57,215 bases of DNA from Eubacterium xylanophilum ATCC 35991 (GCF_000518685.1 NZ_JAEB01000025.1:1-57215), one strand, 5' to 3'; numbered from the stretch's first letter, positions 30,101 to 39,076 are shown. The notes: generated from the sequence alone by a model not told the origin. Numbers and translations: made by a program.

Positions 30101-32154
30101 CAGCGCCTACACCAGCTCCTAAGAAGGAAGTTGTAGAGCTTCAGCTTGACAAAGAGAGCGCATATGTGGGCGATACATTTACAGCGATTGTTGTAAAGGA
30201 TAACAACGGAGATAATGTAGTAATAAATGATACCAATGTAGAGTTCCAGTGGAAAGTTTACATTGATGAATACAAAGCATGGGTAGACCTTCCTGGTCAG
30301 ACAGGTGTTAAGCTTGTAGCGACAGACAACTTGGAAGGCAAGACAGTTCGTTGCGTGGTAACAGGAATCAACAATTACACAGGAACAGCAACAGATGACG
30401 CTGTTGTTAAGTGTGTTACTCCTGTGCAGGAAGAAGCAACACCGGTAGCGGTTACAATTGATGCTGAGCCTGGATTTGAGTATCAGTTGCTCGATGAAGA
30501 TGGAAATGTGGTTAAGCCATGGACACCAGCAACAGCAGAAGCATTGACATTCGACGGCCTTACACCGGATACAGAGTATCAGGTAGTTAAGCGCGTACCT
30601 AATAAGCCAGAGACAGAGAGTAAGCCTGGAACTGTTAAGACAGACAAGGCGCCGGAGCCAACAGTAGCTCCAACAGTAGCGCCAACAGCTGCGCCTACAG
30701 TTGCACCTACAGCAGCTCCTACAGCAGCGCCAACAGTTGCCCCAACAGCAGAGCCTACAGTTGCACCAACGGTAGCGCCAACAGCGGAGCCAACAAAAGC
30801 TCCTGAGGTTGTTAGAATTAGATTAGACCTTGATGATGTTTATATTGGATCTCCGGTAACAGTAAAGGTTGTCAATGATGGCGACGGAAATCCTATGGAT
30901 ATAAATGGAGATAATGTAGAGTATCAGTGGCAGGCGTACAACGATGCAACAGGTCAGTGGACAAACATCCCTGGTGCCACAGGAATAACATATGTTCCAA
31001 CAGATGCTGTTGAAGCCAAGACAATTAGATGTCAGGTAAATGGTACTAATGGATATACGGGAACAGCAACAGACGATGTAATCGTTCATGCTCTTCCACC
31101 AATTGAATATTACTCAGAGCCAACAAGCATTACAATTCAGGGTGACTATGGATTCGAGTATGAGCTTCGCACTCCGGATGGAAAAGTTGTTGTGCCTTGG
31201 GTTAAGCCTGAGATTAAGGGTGGAATGCCTTCAGGTACTGTAACATTCGAGGGACTTGATCCTGAGACATCATATATCGCAGTTAAACGCGGTGAGGCAG
31301 CTCCTAAGACAGAGAGTAAGCCAACTGCTCTTGCGACAAAGAAGAATGAGACAGCAGCTCCAACAGCTGCACCAACGGTAGCTCCTACAGCAGCACCTAC
31401 AGGTGATCCGGTTGTGGATGTACTTGCAACACCTGGTGCTAATAATGCTACAAGCAGTGACGTGGATCAGCTTGCAACTGCAACACCGTCTGCAGATGAG
31501 TCTGCAACCCCAGCAGTGGACGCCACATCAACTCCTTCACCAGAGGAGCAGGCCAAAGCTGATAAAGCCAACTTCAAGAAAGTTGAGCTCAATATCCCTA
31601 CAATCGTTATGAAGAAGATCATGGGACATAAGATGAAGTTCAAGATCAAGCTTCTTAACAAGAAGGGTGCTAAGGTTAGATGTGCATCTTCAAACAAGAA
31701 GATTGCCACAATCAGCAAGAGTGGTCTTGTTAAGTCTAAGAAGAAGAATGGTAAATGCAAGCTCGTAATCAACATGGTTAAGGGCAAGTGGAAAATGCAG
31801 TACATTGTTAACCTTGTTGTAAGAAAGAGCTGCAAGAAGAACTACAGCCTTTACAAGTATAAGTCAAAGTATAAGCACACAAGTGTGGCACTTTATAAGT
31901 TGCTTCCAAAGGGCAAGGTTTATAGAATTAGATTTAAGCATGTCAACAAGACTGCTAAGAAGACGTTTATTTCGACGAAGAAGAAGTTTGCGACAGTAAC
32001 AAAGAAGGGTAAGGTTGTACCACATAAAAATGGTCGTACAGACGTAACTGCTATCATCAAGCAGAACGGCGTAACTTACAAGTATTTCGTTGTTGTCAGA
32101 GTAACAGAAAAGGGCGTAGAGTCCAACACTTCTTATTTGAAAGTTATAAAATAA
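27172..32154 (+). CDS. Giant surface adhesin: choice-of-anchor-A head, five Ig-like repeats, PT stalks
   Basis: 1660 aa from ATG 27172 (AAAGGAAGAG ahead). The signal peptide ends near ANAAEKS. Residues ~45-340 resemble the choice-of-anchor-A domain, closing with GHLVAPKASVDVSG and FEGGVIAADITSGAEGHF. Pro-Thr stalks (PTVKPTVAPTAKPT type) separate five repeats of about 175 aa starting near residues 407, 582, 759, 986 and 1212; each has NVYVGD, VTGINNYTGTATDD, AEPGFEYEL and KPWTPAT. A Lys-rich BIG2-like region (~1463-1660) ends the protein. No LPXTG or membrane anchor is present, so the basic C-terminus may hold it to the wall. Role in adhesion is inferred from the architecture. Confidence 0.82.
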   Translation: MFSNIGKKAQSIILMVAMLASVVGTNSFVTSDANAAEKSGEKYPYDYSIENFLSDYQYVAKSNLTANSHTVGSIAAGGDVSMSTGGEAMTMPMYMGNIKKIVDINATKYEGVPKDSISNKIYFDSAEEGSYPSYLTDRITFQKNQYIDMDAAFTAIASQSSALAGAASTQAAYISGYDWCGNQYINVDFSESKNVKIPANLLSKTKVNIINIVGVKDVKDFSGNEYSISFTGIDDNSVFMSYNNSTNSAYTYNVNFVMNYCSLENVFMNKLDECYAGGQFCNAGLKLITNFPDAKDEIKTEYQAGHLVAPKASVDVSGGRFEGGVIAADITSGAEGHFYPYYPVGTDRKINSPTAKPTVKPTVAPTAKPTVKPTVAPTAKPTVKPTVAPTVAPTVKPTVAPTAAPKKIVKVDLNSDNVYVGETLTAVSVTDADAKNVVINDKNMTLQWQVYDKAAKKWNNIAGATTASLVTKDAYEGKTVRIVVKGINAYTGTATDEAVVRCLTPVQKDATPTTITIKSEPGYEYELLDKDGKVVKPWTPATSEALEFDGLTPDTEYTAVKRVVDEPKTESKPGKVSTAAAKEIVELQLDSDNVYVGDKLTAVVVKDNNGDVVAKTPENVKFQWQVFVEDFKTWINIEGETAEYFTPSSLFEAKNVRCVVTGINNYTGTATDDAIVRCLQPTQKDATPTTITIDAEPGFEYELIDKDGKVVKPWTPATGMELVFDGLTPDTEYKAVKRKVNVPETESKPSVVKTAKAKKVVELQLDSDNVYVGDKLTAVVVNDDNGDVVPQTAKNVKFAWQVYNDNTKKWEDLGVNVNNLTTTDKLEGKTVRCVVTGINDYTGTATDDAVVRCVTPVQKSGTPTTVTIDAEPGFEYELLDKDGKVVKPWTPATAEALTFDGLTPDTEYKTVKRVPNKPATESKPGTAKTDKAPVPTVAPTVAPTAAPTVAPTAAPTAAPTVKPTAAPTAAPTAKPTAAPTPAPKKEVVELQLDKESAYVGDTFTAIVVKDNNGDNVVINDTNVEFQWKVYIDEYKAWVDLPGQTGVKLVATDNLEGKTVRCVVTGINNYTGTATDDAVVKCVTPVQEEATPVAVTIDAEPGFEYQLLDEDGNVVKPWTPATAEALTFDGLTPDTEYQVVKRVPNKPETESKPGTVKTDKAPEPTVAPTVAPTAAPTVAPTAAPTAAPTVAPTAEPTVAPTVAPTAEPTKAPEVVRIRLDLDDVYIGSPVTVKVVNDGDGNPMDINGDNVEYQWQAYNDATGQWTNIPGATGITYVPTDAVEAKTIRCQVNGTNGYTGTATDDVIVHALPPIEYYSEPTSITIQGDYGFEYELRTPDGKVVVPWVKPEIKGGMPSGTVTFEGLDPETSYIAVKRGEAAPKTESKPTALATKKNETAAPTAAPTVAPTAAPTGDPVVDVLATPGANNATSSDVDQLATATPSADESATPAVDATSTPSPEEQAKADKANFKKVELNIPTIVMKKIMGHKMKFKIKLLNKKGAKVRCASSNKKIATISKSGLVKSKKKNGKCKLVINMVKGKWKMQYIVNLVVRKSCKKNYSLYKYKSKYKHTSVALYKLLPKGKVYRIRFKHVNKTAKKTFISTKKKFATVTKKGKVVPHKNGRTDVTAIIKQNGVTYKYFVVVRVTEKGVESNTSYLKVIK

Positions 32155-32169
32155 TGTAATACCCTACGG

Positions 32170-32277
32170 GGGGCTGTCGCACTAAGACAGTCTAAAAACA
32201 GGAAGAGTCCAACCGACTCGAGACGCAATGCATGCGCATTGAAGTCTCTCTCTGGTTGGCCTCTTCCTGTTTTTTTT
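32170..32277 (+). repeat. Gene-end hairpin element, copy 2
   Basis: Near-identical to copy 1 (opposite strand) and copy 3. It begins GGGGCTGTCGCACTAAGACAG, 15 bp after the adhesin stop. The long hairpin ACAGGAAGAG...CTCTTCCTGT (right arm 32261-32270) ends in seven T, so it can serve as a rho-independent terminator. Confidence 0.85.
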
Positions 32278-32278
32278 C

Positions 32279-32320
32279 GGAATCGCATAGCGCTGGTCTT
32301 ACTCCCTGTGGTCGTAAGAC
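32279..32320 (+). repeat. REP-like hairpin repeat, single copy
   Basis: GGAATCGCATAGCGCTG followed by GTCTTAC (32296-32302), loop TCCCTGTGGTC, GTAAGAC (32314-32320). It follows the hairpin element directly. The following ATTAGCAGGA recurs after the copy ending at 32940. Confidence 0.8.
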
Positions 32321-32370
32321 ATTAGCAGGAAAAATTCTTAAGCCAGGGAAGCATGATTCTTGGAAGTTGA

Positions 32371-32797
32371 TTTTTCCGTACTTGTTTGGAGGTGATGGGT
32401 TTGCGTTCAGCATTTTGGGGTAAAAGTACGGCTAGATATCTTGATTATGCGAGTTTTTCCGTACTTACCGGCAATTGAGAATTTTGCGTTCAGAGTTTTT
32501 GGGGGGAAGTACGGCTAGATTTCCTGATTTCGTGTTTTTTTCCGTACTCGTCGTGGATTGAGAGGTTTGTGTTTGACGTATTTGGGGGAGAGTACGGCAA
32601 GATTTGAGAATTTTGAGAATTTTTCCGTAATATCTTAAAAGAGCTCGTGACAAGCTTCAGTGCTTGACCTGAGAGTACGGCAAAATTCTAGAATTTTGAA
32701 TAAATTTCCGTAATATCTTAAAAGAGGTCGTGACAAGCGTTAGTGCATGACCTGAAAGTACGGCAAGATTCTTGGTTTCTCGAGATATTGCCGTACT
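32371..32797 (+). repeat. Five-unit tandem array with an exact 83-bp period
   Basis: CCGTAC or CCGTAA occurs at 32376, 32459, 32542, 32625, 32708 and 32791, and AGTACGG at 32425, 32508, 32591, 32674 and 32757. Both are exactly 83 bp apart every time. Between these boxes the sequence varies greatly. Units 1-3 share TTTGCGTTCAG-like sequence and runs of G; units 4-5 share ATATCTTAAAAGAG, GTGACAAGC and GACCTGA. AGTACGG can pair with CCGTACT on either side, giving two alternative hairpins per unit. No coding potential was seen. Confidence 0.85.
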
Positions 32798-32847
32798 GAC
32801 CCCCATCCCCGCGAAAAACGATTTTCAAGAAATCATCCGTATGTGAC

Positions 32848-32940
32848 GGGAATCGCATTCTGCTGGTCTTACTCCCTGCGGTCGTAAGACAATTTATCGG
32901 AATCGCATAGCGCTGATCTTACTCCCTGTGGTCGTAAGAC
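32848..32940 (+). repeat. Two REP-like hairpin repeats
   Basis: Copies at 32848-32890 (loop TCCCTGCGGTC) and 32899-32940 (loop TCCCTGTGGTC; left arm changed to ATCTTAC, weakening the stem). They separate the 83-bp array from the transposase remnant. Confidence 0.8.
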
Positions 32941-32951
32941 ATTAGCAGGAT

Positions 32952-33059
32952 ATGCAATTTAGAAGATATCTGACAAAAGGTGCTGCCAATGTTCTTGCAG
33001 AAAGTACTTTGCTAGCAATAGCTCGAAATATAAATAAGCTTAATAACAAAAAATATTAA
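32952..33059 (+). pseudogene. Transposase C-terminal remnant (35 codons)
   Basis: Reads MQFRRYLTKGAANVLAES, then TLLAIARNINKLNNKKY and a stop. This fits the end of DDE transposases of the IS1182-like kind (FRRFL.RG..NV..E..LLA.A.NI.KL). No transposase sequence remains upstream: the REP-like repeats start at once. The matching remnant at 1-45 is in the same arrangement. No right terminal inverted repeat matching GGGGCTGTCGCA is seen after it. Confidence 0.55.
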
Positions 33060-33105
33060 TAAAATCTCCATAGTTTAGACATAAAAATGTTCCTCTCGAC
33101 TTGTC

Positions 33106-33135
33106 TTGTCAATCCCCCCGATTCTGTGGTATAAT
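33106..33135 (+). promoter_or_regulatory. Promoter of the CAP protein gene
   Basis: TTGTCA (33106-33111), 18-bp spacer, TATAAT (33130-33135), 37 bp before the ATG. Confidence 0.7.
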
Positions 33136-33172
33136 ATTATTACTATAAACTTGCAAAGGAGTGTGAAGAAAT

Positions 33173-33877
33173 ATGAAAAAAAGGATTTTTTTATGTGTCA
33201 TTATGATCGCTGCACTTCTTGTGAATATGATCGCATTTTCGCCAAAAGTCGGAGCTAAGAAACTCAAGCTCAGCAGATCCAAACTAACTCTCAAAGTCGG
33301 CAAAACTTATAAATTGAAGCTTGCTGGCAAGAAAAAAGTGACATGGGTGAGTAGCAATAACCGAGTAAAGGTTAGTAAAAAGGGCGTAGTTACAGCTAAG
33401 AAAGCTGGGAATGCCAAAGTTATTGCCATATATAAGGGAAGAGCATATACGTGCAAGGTAAAGGTTCTCGCAAGCGGTGGTGCCACCAGTGCCAAGTCCA
33501 TGAGCGCGGCAAAAGCGGTACTGAACATTGTCAACGATGAGCGAAGCAAAGTTGGAGCCAAGACTCTGAAACTTGATTCCAAACTCTGCGAGCTGGCCAT
33601 GAAACGTGCCAAAGAGCTGACCAATGTATTCTCCCACACTCGTCCAAATGGAAGAAGTTGCTTCACCATGTTGAAAGAAAACAAGGTGACCTATAGGATA
33701 GCCGCAGAGAATATTGCCGCCGGTCAACCGACGCCAAAACGTGTTATGGATGGATTTATGGCCTCTCCAGGTCACAAGAAAAATATTCTGCACAAGTCTT
33801 TCAGAAAAGTCGGAATTGCGTGTTATGAGTCCAATGGAGGTTATGGGTTCTATTGGGTGCAGATTTTTACAAATTAA
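33173..33877 (+). CDS. Secreted CAP (SCP/PR-1) domain protein with a Lys-rich Ig-like module
   Basis: 234 aa. The signal peptide ends near VGAKK. A basic BIG2-like module (about 25-100) includes TLKVGKTYKLKLAGKKKVTW and SKKGVVTAKKAGNAKV. The CAP domain (about 112-234) shows IVNDERSKVGAKTLKLD, FSHTRPNGRSCFTML, AENIAAGQ and MASPGHKKNIL, typical of the bacterial SCP family. Its molecular activity is generally unproven. AAAGGAG (33156-33162) supports the ATG. The Lys-rich module is shared with the adhesin and the 45726 esterase, which suggests a common wall-binding role. Confidence 0.85.
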   Translation: MKKRIFLCVIMIAALLVNMIAFSPKVGAKKLKLSRSKLTLKVGKTYKLKLAGKKKVTWVSSNNRVKVSKKGVVTAKKAGNAKVIAIYKGRAYTCKVKVLASGGATSAKSMSAAKAVLNIVNDERSKVGAKTLKLDSKLCELAMKRAKELTNVFSHTRPNGRSCFTMLKENKVTYRIAAENIAAGQPTPKRVMDGFMASPGHKKNILHKSFRKVGIACYESNGGYGFYWVQIFTN

Positions 33878-33890
33878 GTATGAAGTATGG

Positions 33891-33935
33891 AAAAGCCGTT
33901 GCTGGCGAGATGAATTGTCGGCGATGGCTTTTTTT
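33891..33935 (+). terminator. Terminator after the CAP gene
   Basis: GCCGTTGC pairs with GCGATGGC (two G-U pairs), extended by AAAA/TTTT and an inner CGA/TCG, followed by seven T. A REP-like hairpin repeat follows at once. Confidence 0.7.
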
Positions 33936-33981
33936 GGAAACGCATATTGCTGGTCTTACAAGCTTTGCTTGTAAGACAATT
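33936..33981 (+). repeat. REP-like hairpin repeat with a perfect 11-bp stem
   Basis: GGAAACGCATATTGCTG, then GTCTTACAAGC, loop TTT, GCTTGTAAGAC (33953-33977). It is the most palindromic member of the family and stands alone after the CAP-gene terminator, with no hairpin element or transposase piece beside it. Confidence 0.8.
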
Positions 33982-34017
33982 TTTGCGTAGAAAAATGTAA
34001 AATATTCCGAAAAAAAT

Positions 34018-34046
34018 TTGACAAAATTGAAAAATCGTGATATTCT
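34018..34046 (+). promoter_or_regulatory. Promoter of the str operon
   Basis: TTGACA (34018-34023), 17-bp spacer, TATTCT (34041-34046), about 85 bp before rpsL. Confidence 0.6.
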
Positions 34047-34132
34047 TATATAGCATGCGTAAATGTATGCAAAATCGACGTCGGAATATTTTTCCGCGTT
34101 AAAAAATTTTAAAAAGAAAGAGGTGAAAATTA

Positions 34133-34552
34133 ATGCCAACTTTTAACCAATTAGTAAAGCAGGGTAGAAAATCGGTTGCCAAGAAGTCTAATTCTCCAGC
34201 CCTTCAGTACACCTACAACTCATTGAAGAAGAAGTCTAACGAGAATCCTTCTCCACAGAAGAGAGGAGTTTGTACTGTTGTTCGTACTGCTACACCTAAG
34301 AAGCCTAACTCAGCACTTCGTAAGATTGCCAGAGTTCGTCTTTCTAATGGTATCGAGGTAACAAGTTATATTCCAGGTGAGGGACATAACCTTCAGGAGC
34401 ATAGCGTTGTTATGATTCGTGGAGGAAGAGTAAAAGACCTTCCAGGTACACGTTATCATATCATCCGTGGAACACTTGATACTGCTGGTGTTGCTGATAG
34501 AAAGCAGGCTCGCTCCAAGTATGGTGCGAAGAGACCAAAGGCAAGCAAGTAA
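34133..34552 (+). CDS. rpsL: Ribosomal protein S12
   Basis: 139 aa small-subunit protein that guards decoding accuracy. [13 protein letters not shown] and GGRVKDLPG carry the two lysines whose change gives streptomycin resistance; both are wild type here. The start is preceded by AAGAAAGAGGTGAAAATTA. It is the first gene of the str operon, followed 134 bp later by rpsG. Confidence 0.99.
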   Translation: MPTFNQLVKQGRKSVAKKSNSPALQYTYNSLKKKSNENPSPQKRGVCTVVRTATPKKPNSALRKIARVRLSNGIEVTSYIPGEGHNLQEHSVVMIRGGRVKDLPGTRYHIIRGTLDTAGVADRKQARSKYGAKRPKASK

Positions 34553-34656
34553 TTGATTGCTGAACTAATTTAAGAAAGTGCCGGATTAATTTTTGCTTAA
34601 GAGATATATGCAAGATTTAAGCTGGTGCGGACACACAAGTATGTGAGTACCTGTGA

Positions 34657-35157
<501 letters not shown>

Positions 35158-35261
35158 GATGCGAAGGAGGCTGGCTCGCGGAATATTTTTCAGAGCTTGC
35201 AACCTTGATTGCATAGTCATTTGGACAGATTATATTATTTTTATTTAAGGAGGATACAGTT

Positions 35262-37382
35262 TTGGCTGGAAGAGAGTACCCACTTGAGCGTACCAGAAAT
35301 ATTGGTATTATGGCTCATATCGATGCTGGTAAGACAACGCTTACAGAGCGTATCTTATACTATACTGGTGTTAACTATAAAATTGGTGAGACTCATGATG
35401 GAGCTTCTACAATGGACTGGATGGAGCAGGAGCAGGAAAGAGGTATTACTATCACTTCTGCTGCTACAACATGTCACTGGACATTGGAAGATCATCATAA
35501 GGCAAAAGCTGGAGCTCAGGAGCACCGCATCAATATTATCGACACTCCAGGACACGTAGACTTCACTGTTGAGGTTGAGCGTTCACTCCGTGTACTTGAC
35601 GGAGCTGTAGGTGTGTTTGATGCTAAGGCTGGTGTTGAGCCTCAGTCTGAGAATGTTTGGCGTCAGGCTGATACATACAATGTACCAAGAATGGCATTCA
35701 TCAATAAGATGGATAAGATGGGAGCAGACTTCTTCATGTCTGTTCAGACAATTATTGACCGTTTGGGCAAAAATGCTATTCCTGTTCAGATTCCAATCGG
35801 TAAGGAAGATGACTTCATCGGACTTGTTGATTTGTTTGAGATGGAGGCATACTATTATAAAGATGACAAGGGCGAGGATATCGAGATTACAGAGATCCCT
35901 GCTGACTTGAAGGATTTGGCTGACGAGTGGCATGAAAACCTCATTGAGAAGATCTGTGAGTTGGATGACGACTTGATGATGCAGTATCTTGAAGGTGAGG
36001 AGCCAAGCGTTGACGATCTTAAGGCAGTACTTCGTAAAGGAACAATCGCATGTGAGGCTGTTCCTGTATACTGCGGATCTGCTTACAAGAATAAGGGTGT
36101 TCAGAAGTTGCTTGATGGTGTAATAGAGTACATGCCAGCACCAACTGACATTCCTGATATCACAGGTGTTGATGAGGATGGAAATGAAGTAACTCGTAAG
36201 TCTTCAGATGATGAGCCATTCTCAGCACTTGCATTTAAGATTATGGCTGACCCATTTGTAGGTAAGTTGGCATTCTTCCGTGTTTATTCCGGAACATTGA
36301 ACTCAGGTTCATATGTGCTTAATGCTACAAAGGGCAAGAAAGAGCGTGTTGGACGTATCGTACAGATGCATGCTAACAAGCGTAATGAGATAGATAAGGT
36401 ATATTCAGGAGATATCGCTGCTGCAGTAGGATTTAAGCTTACTACAACAGGTGATACAATCTGCGACGAGCAGCATCCTGTTATCCTTGAGTCAATGGAA
36501 TTCCCTGAGCCAGTTATCGAGCTCGCTATCGAGCCTAAGACAAAGAATGACCAGGGTAAGATGGGAGAGGCTCTTGCAAAACTTGCAGAAGAGGATCCTA
36601 CATTCCGTGCTCATACAGATACAGAGACTGGACAGACAATCATCGCCGGAATGGGCGAGCTCCACTTGGAAGTAATCGTAGATCGTTTGCTTCGTGAGTT
36701 CAACGTAGATGCTAACGTAGGTGCACCTCAGGTTGCTTACAAAGAGACATTTACTAAGGCTGTTGATATCGATAGCAAGTATGCTAAGCAGTCAGGTGGA
36801 CGTGGTCAGTATGGTCACTGTAAAGTTAAATTCACACCAATGGATCCTAATGGTGAGGAGACATTCAAGTTTGAGTCAACAGTAGTTGGTGGAGCTATTC
36901 CTAAGGAATACATCCCAGCTGTTGGTGAAGGTATCGAGGAAGCAGCAGCTGCTGGTATCCTTGGTGGATATCCTGTACTTGGTGTACATGCTAACGTATG
37001 GGATGGTTCATACCATGAAGTAGACTCAAGTGAGATGGCATTCCACATTGCTGGTTCTATGGCATTCAAGGATGCTATGAAGCAGGGTGATCCAGTACTT
37101 CTTGAGCCTATCATGAAGGTTGAGGTAACAATGCCAGAAGAGTACATGGGTGACGTTATCGGAAGCTTGAACGCTAAGCGTGGACAGATCGAAGGAATGG
37201 ATGATATCGGAGGCGGTAAGATTGTACGTGCTTACGTACCACTTGCTGAGATGTTCGGTTATTCTACAGAGCTTCGTTCATCTACTCAGGGACGTGGAAA
37301 CTACTCTATGTTCTTCGAGAGATATGACAAGTGTCCTAAGAATGTTCAGGACAAAGTTCTTTCTGCAAAGAACGGAAACTAA
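35262..37382 (+). CDS. fusA: Elongation factor G
   Basis: 706 aa GTPase that moves tRNA and mRNA through the ribosome. GTP-binding motifs are AHIDAGKTT (P-loop), DTPGHVDFT (G3) and NKMDKMGAD (G4). [14 protein letters not shown] is switch I, and the RGQYGHCKV region marks domain IV. The start codon is TTG with AAGGAGG (35247-35253) eight bases ahead, so it reads [13 protein letters not shown]. It is full length for EF-G. The 104-bp spacer after rpsG has no clear terminator. Confidence 0.98.
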   Translation: MAGREYPLERTRNIGIMAHIDAGKTTLTERILYYTGVNYKIGETHDGASTMDWMEQEQERGITITSAATTCHWTLEDHHKAKAGAQEHRINIIDTPGHVDFTVEVERSLRVLDGAVGVFDAKAGVEPQSENVWRQADTYNVPRMAFINKMDKMGADFFMSVQTIIDRLGKNAIPVQIPIGKEDDFIGLVDLFEMEAYYYKDDKGEDIEITEIPADLKDLADEWHENLIEKICELDDDLMMQYLEGEEPSVDDLKAVLRKGTIACEAVPVYCGSAYKNKGVQKLLDGVIEYMPAPTDIPDITGVDEDGNEVTRKSSDDEPFSALAFKIMADPFVGKLAFFRVYSGTLNSGSYVLNATKGKKERVGRIVQMHANKRNEIDKVYSGDIAAAVGFKLTTTGDTICDEQHPVILESMEFPEPVIELAIEPKTKNDQGKMGEALAKLAEEDPTFRAHTDTETGQTIIAGMGELHLEVIVDRLLREFNVDANVGAPQVAYKETFTKAVDIDSKYAKQSGGRGQYGHCKVKFTPMDPNGEETFKFESTVVGGAIPKEYIPAVGEGIEEAAAAGILGGYPVLGVHANVWDGSYHEVDSSEMAFHIAGSMAFKDAMKQGDPVLLEPIMKVEVTMPEEYMGDVIGSLNAKRGQIEGMDDIGGGKIVRAYVPLAEMFGYSTELRSSTQGRGNYSMFFERYDKCPKNVQDKVLSAKNGN

Positions 37383-37469
37383 TTTGGTAATTCATTCTGC
37401 AAAGAATTGAAAATATCAGAACATTTTACTACTAAATGAGTAAAATGTAGTGACTTTTAGTATTTGGGA

Positions 37470-37498
37470 TTGATTTTTTTGAAAAAATCTCATATAAT
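37470..37498 (+). promoter_or_regulatory. Separate promoter for tuf, followed by a structured leader
   Basis: TTGATT (37470-37475), 17-bp spacer, TATAAT (37493-37498). The leader to ATG 37639 contains CTCC-TAC-GGAG and CTTTC...GAAAG hairpins (about 37525-37575). Just upstream, CATTTTACT/AGTAAAATG (about 37423-37448) could form a weak terminator-like stem after fusA without a good T run. Confidence 0.6.
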
Positions 37499-37638
37499 AA
37501 AGTCATGTCGTTAATTCGTGAGATTCTCCTACGGGAGACCACGACAAATGGGCTTTCGTGGGGTACATGAAAGTTCAGTAATTAAGATTGAAGCAAAATT
37601 TCTAAAAATTATAAAAAATGTTAGGAGGACGTTTAGAA

Positions 37639-38826
37639 ATGGCTAAGGAAAAATTCGAGAGAACCAAACCACATTGTAACATAGGAACTATCGGTCACGT
37701 AGACCATGGTAAAACAACACTTACAGCTGCTATCACAGCTACACTTGCTGCAAGAGTAGCTGGTAACGAGGCTGTAGACTTTGCAAATATCGACAAGGCT
37801 CCAGAAGAGCGTGAAAGAGGTATCACAATTTCAACAACTAACATTGAGTACGAGACAGCAAAGAGACACTACGCACACGTTGACTGTCCAGGACATGCTG
37901 ACTACGTTAAGAACATGATCACTGGTGCTGCTCAGATGGACGGAGCTATCCTTGTTGTAGCTGCTACTGACGGTGTAATGGCTCAGACAAAAGAGCACAT
38001 TCTTCTTTCTCGTCAGGTAGGTGTACCTTACATCATCGTATTCATGAACAAGTGTGACATGGTTGATGACGAAGAGCTTCTTGAGCTCGTAGAGATGGAG
38101 ATTAATGAGATTCTTGAAGAGTATGGATTCTCAGATTGCCCAATTATCAAGGGATCAGCTCTTGGTGCTTTGGAAGATCCTAACGGCAAGTGGGGAGATG
38201 CAATCATGGAGCTTATGGATACTGTTGATGAGTATATCCCAGATCCAGAGCGTGATACAGATAAGCCATTCGTAATGCCTGTAGAGGACGTATTCTCAAT
38301 CACAGGTCGTGGTACAGTTGCTACAGGACGTGTAGAGGCTGGTACACTTCACCTTAATGATGAGGTTGAAATCGTAGGTATCAAAGAGGAGACAATGAAG
38401 TCTGTTGTAACTGGTATCGAGATGTTCCACAAAGAGCTTGATGAGGCTCAGGCTGGAGACAACGCTGGAGTACTTCTCCGTGGTATCCAGAAGACAGAGA
38501 TCGAGCGTGGACAGGTACTTGCTCAGCCAGGTACATTGACATGCCACACAAAGTTTACTGCTCAGGTATACGTATTGACTAAGGACGAGGGTGGACGTCA
38601 TACTCCATTCTTCAACAACTATCGTCCACAGTTCTACTTCCGTACAACTGACGTAACTGGTGTTATCGAGCTTCCAGAAGGAACAGAGATGTGCATGCCT
38701 GGTGATAACGTAGAGATGACAATCGAGCTCATCCACCCAATCGCTATGAGTCAGGGTCTTACATTCGCTATCCGTGAGGGTGGACGTACAGTAGGATCAG
38801 GACGTGTAGCTTCTATCATCGAGTAA
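37639..38826 (+). CDS. tuf: Elongation factor Tu
   Basis: 395 aa. It delivers aminoacyl-tRNA to the ribosome. [21 protein letters not shown] and NKCDMVDD are the GTP-binding motifs. ATG 37639 ([20 protein letters not shown]) is chosen because AGGAGG (37622-37627) lies ahead of it; the in-frame ATG at 37618 lies before that ribosome site. The gene has its own promoter, so it may be expressed above the rest of the operon. Confidence 0.99.
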   Translation: MAKEKFERTKPHCNIGTIGHVDHGKTTLTAAITATLAARVAGNEAVDFANIDKAPEERERGITISTTNIEYETAKRHYAHVDCPGHADYVKNMITGAAQMDGAILVVAATDGVMAQTKEHILLSRQVGVPYIIVFMNKCDMVDDEELLELVEMEINEILEEYGFSDCPIIKGSALGALEDPNGKWGDAIMELMDTVDEYIPDPERDTDKPFVMPVEDVFSITGRGTVATGRVEAGTLHLNDEVEIVGIKEETMKSVVTGIEMFHKELDEAQAGDNAGVLLRGIQKTEIERGQVLAQPGTLTCHTKFTAQVYVLTKDEGGRHTPFFNNYRPQFYFRTTDVTGVIELPEGTEMCMPGDNVEMTIELIHPIAMSQGLTFAIREGGRTVGSGRVASIIE

Positions 38827-38839
38827 TTTGCGCGAAAGC

Positions 38840-38971
38840 AACGAGAAGATTAGATAAGTATAAAATATCCCGGGGGAGAATTTATTCTCACCTCGGGATT
38901 TTTATGCTTATCTTTAAGCGGCGACTGCCGCGATGAAATAGCCACGAAGTGGCTATGAATAGCTTCTCGTT
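38840..38971 (+). ncRNA. Candidate structured RNA/terminator region after tuf (four-helix junction)
   Basis: The 9-base arms AACGAGAAG (38840-38848) and CTTCTCGTT (38963-38971) enclose three hairpins. The first is a long one, 38852-38913 (AGATAAG.ATAAA..ATCCCG arms with an inner GAGAAT/ATTCTC), which alone could be the tuf terminator because T bases follow its core. The second is GCGGC/GCCGC at 38918-38931. The third is a perfect 8-bp ATAGCCAC-GAA-GTGGCTAT at 38938-38956. Whether it is a stable RNA or only a 3' UTR is unknown. A further small stem CAAGC/GCTTG follows. Confidence 0.5.
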
Positions 38972-39076
38972 GTGCAAGCTTGCTTGTCTTCGGGAATTCT
39001 AGAGTATTGGTGGGAAGGTTGATATGTTAGTATAACCAATTGTATGAAATAAATAATTAGGAAATGAGGATTTAGT

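Noticed and set aside
32232-32423. Open frame of 63 codons over the hairpin element and repeats
   Set aside because: It runs through a palindrome and non-coding repeats and has no ribosome site.
32371-32797. CRISPR-like array with 83-bp period
   Set aside because: The interiors share partial similarity in two subtypes and the conserved boxes are only 7-10 bp. No cas genes are present.
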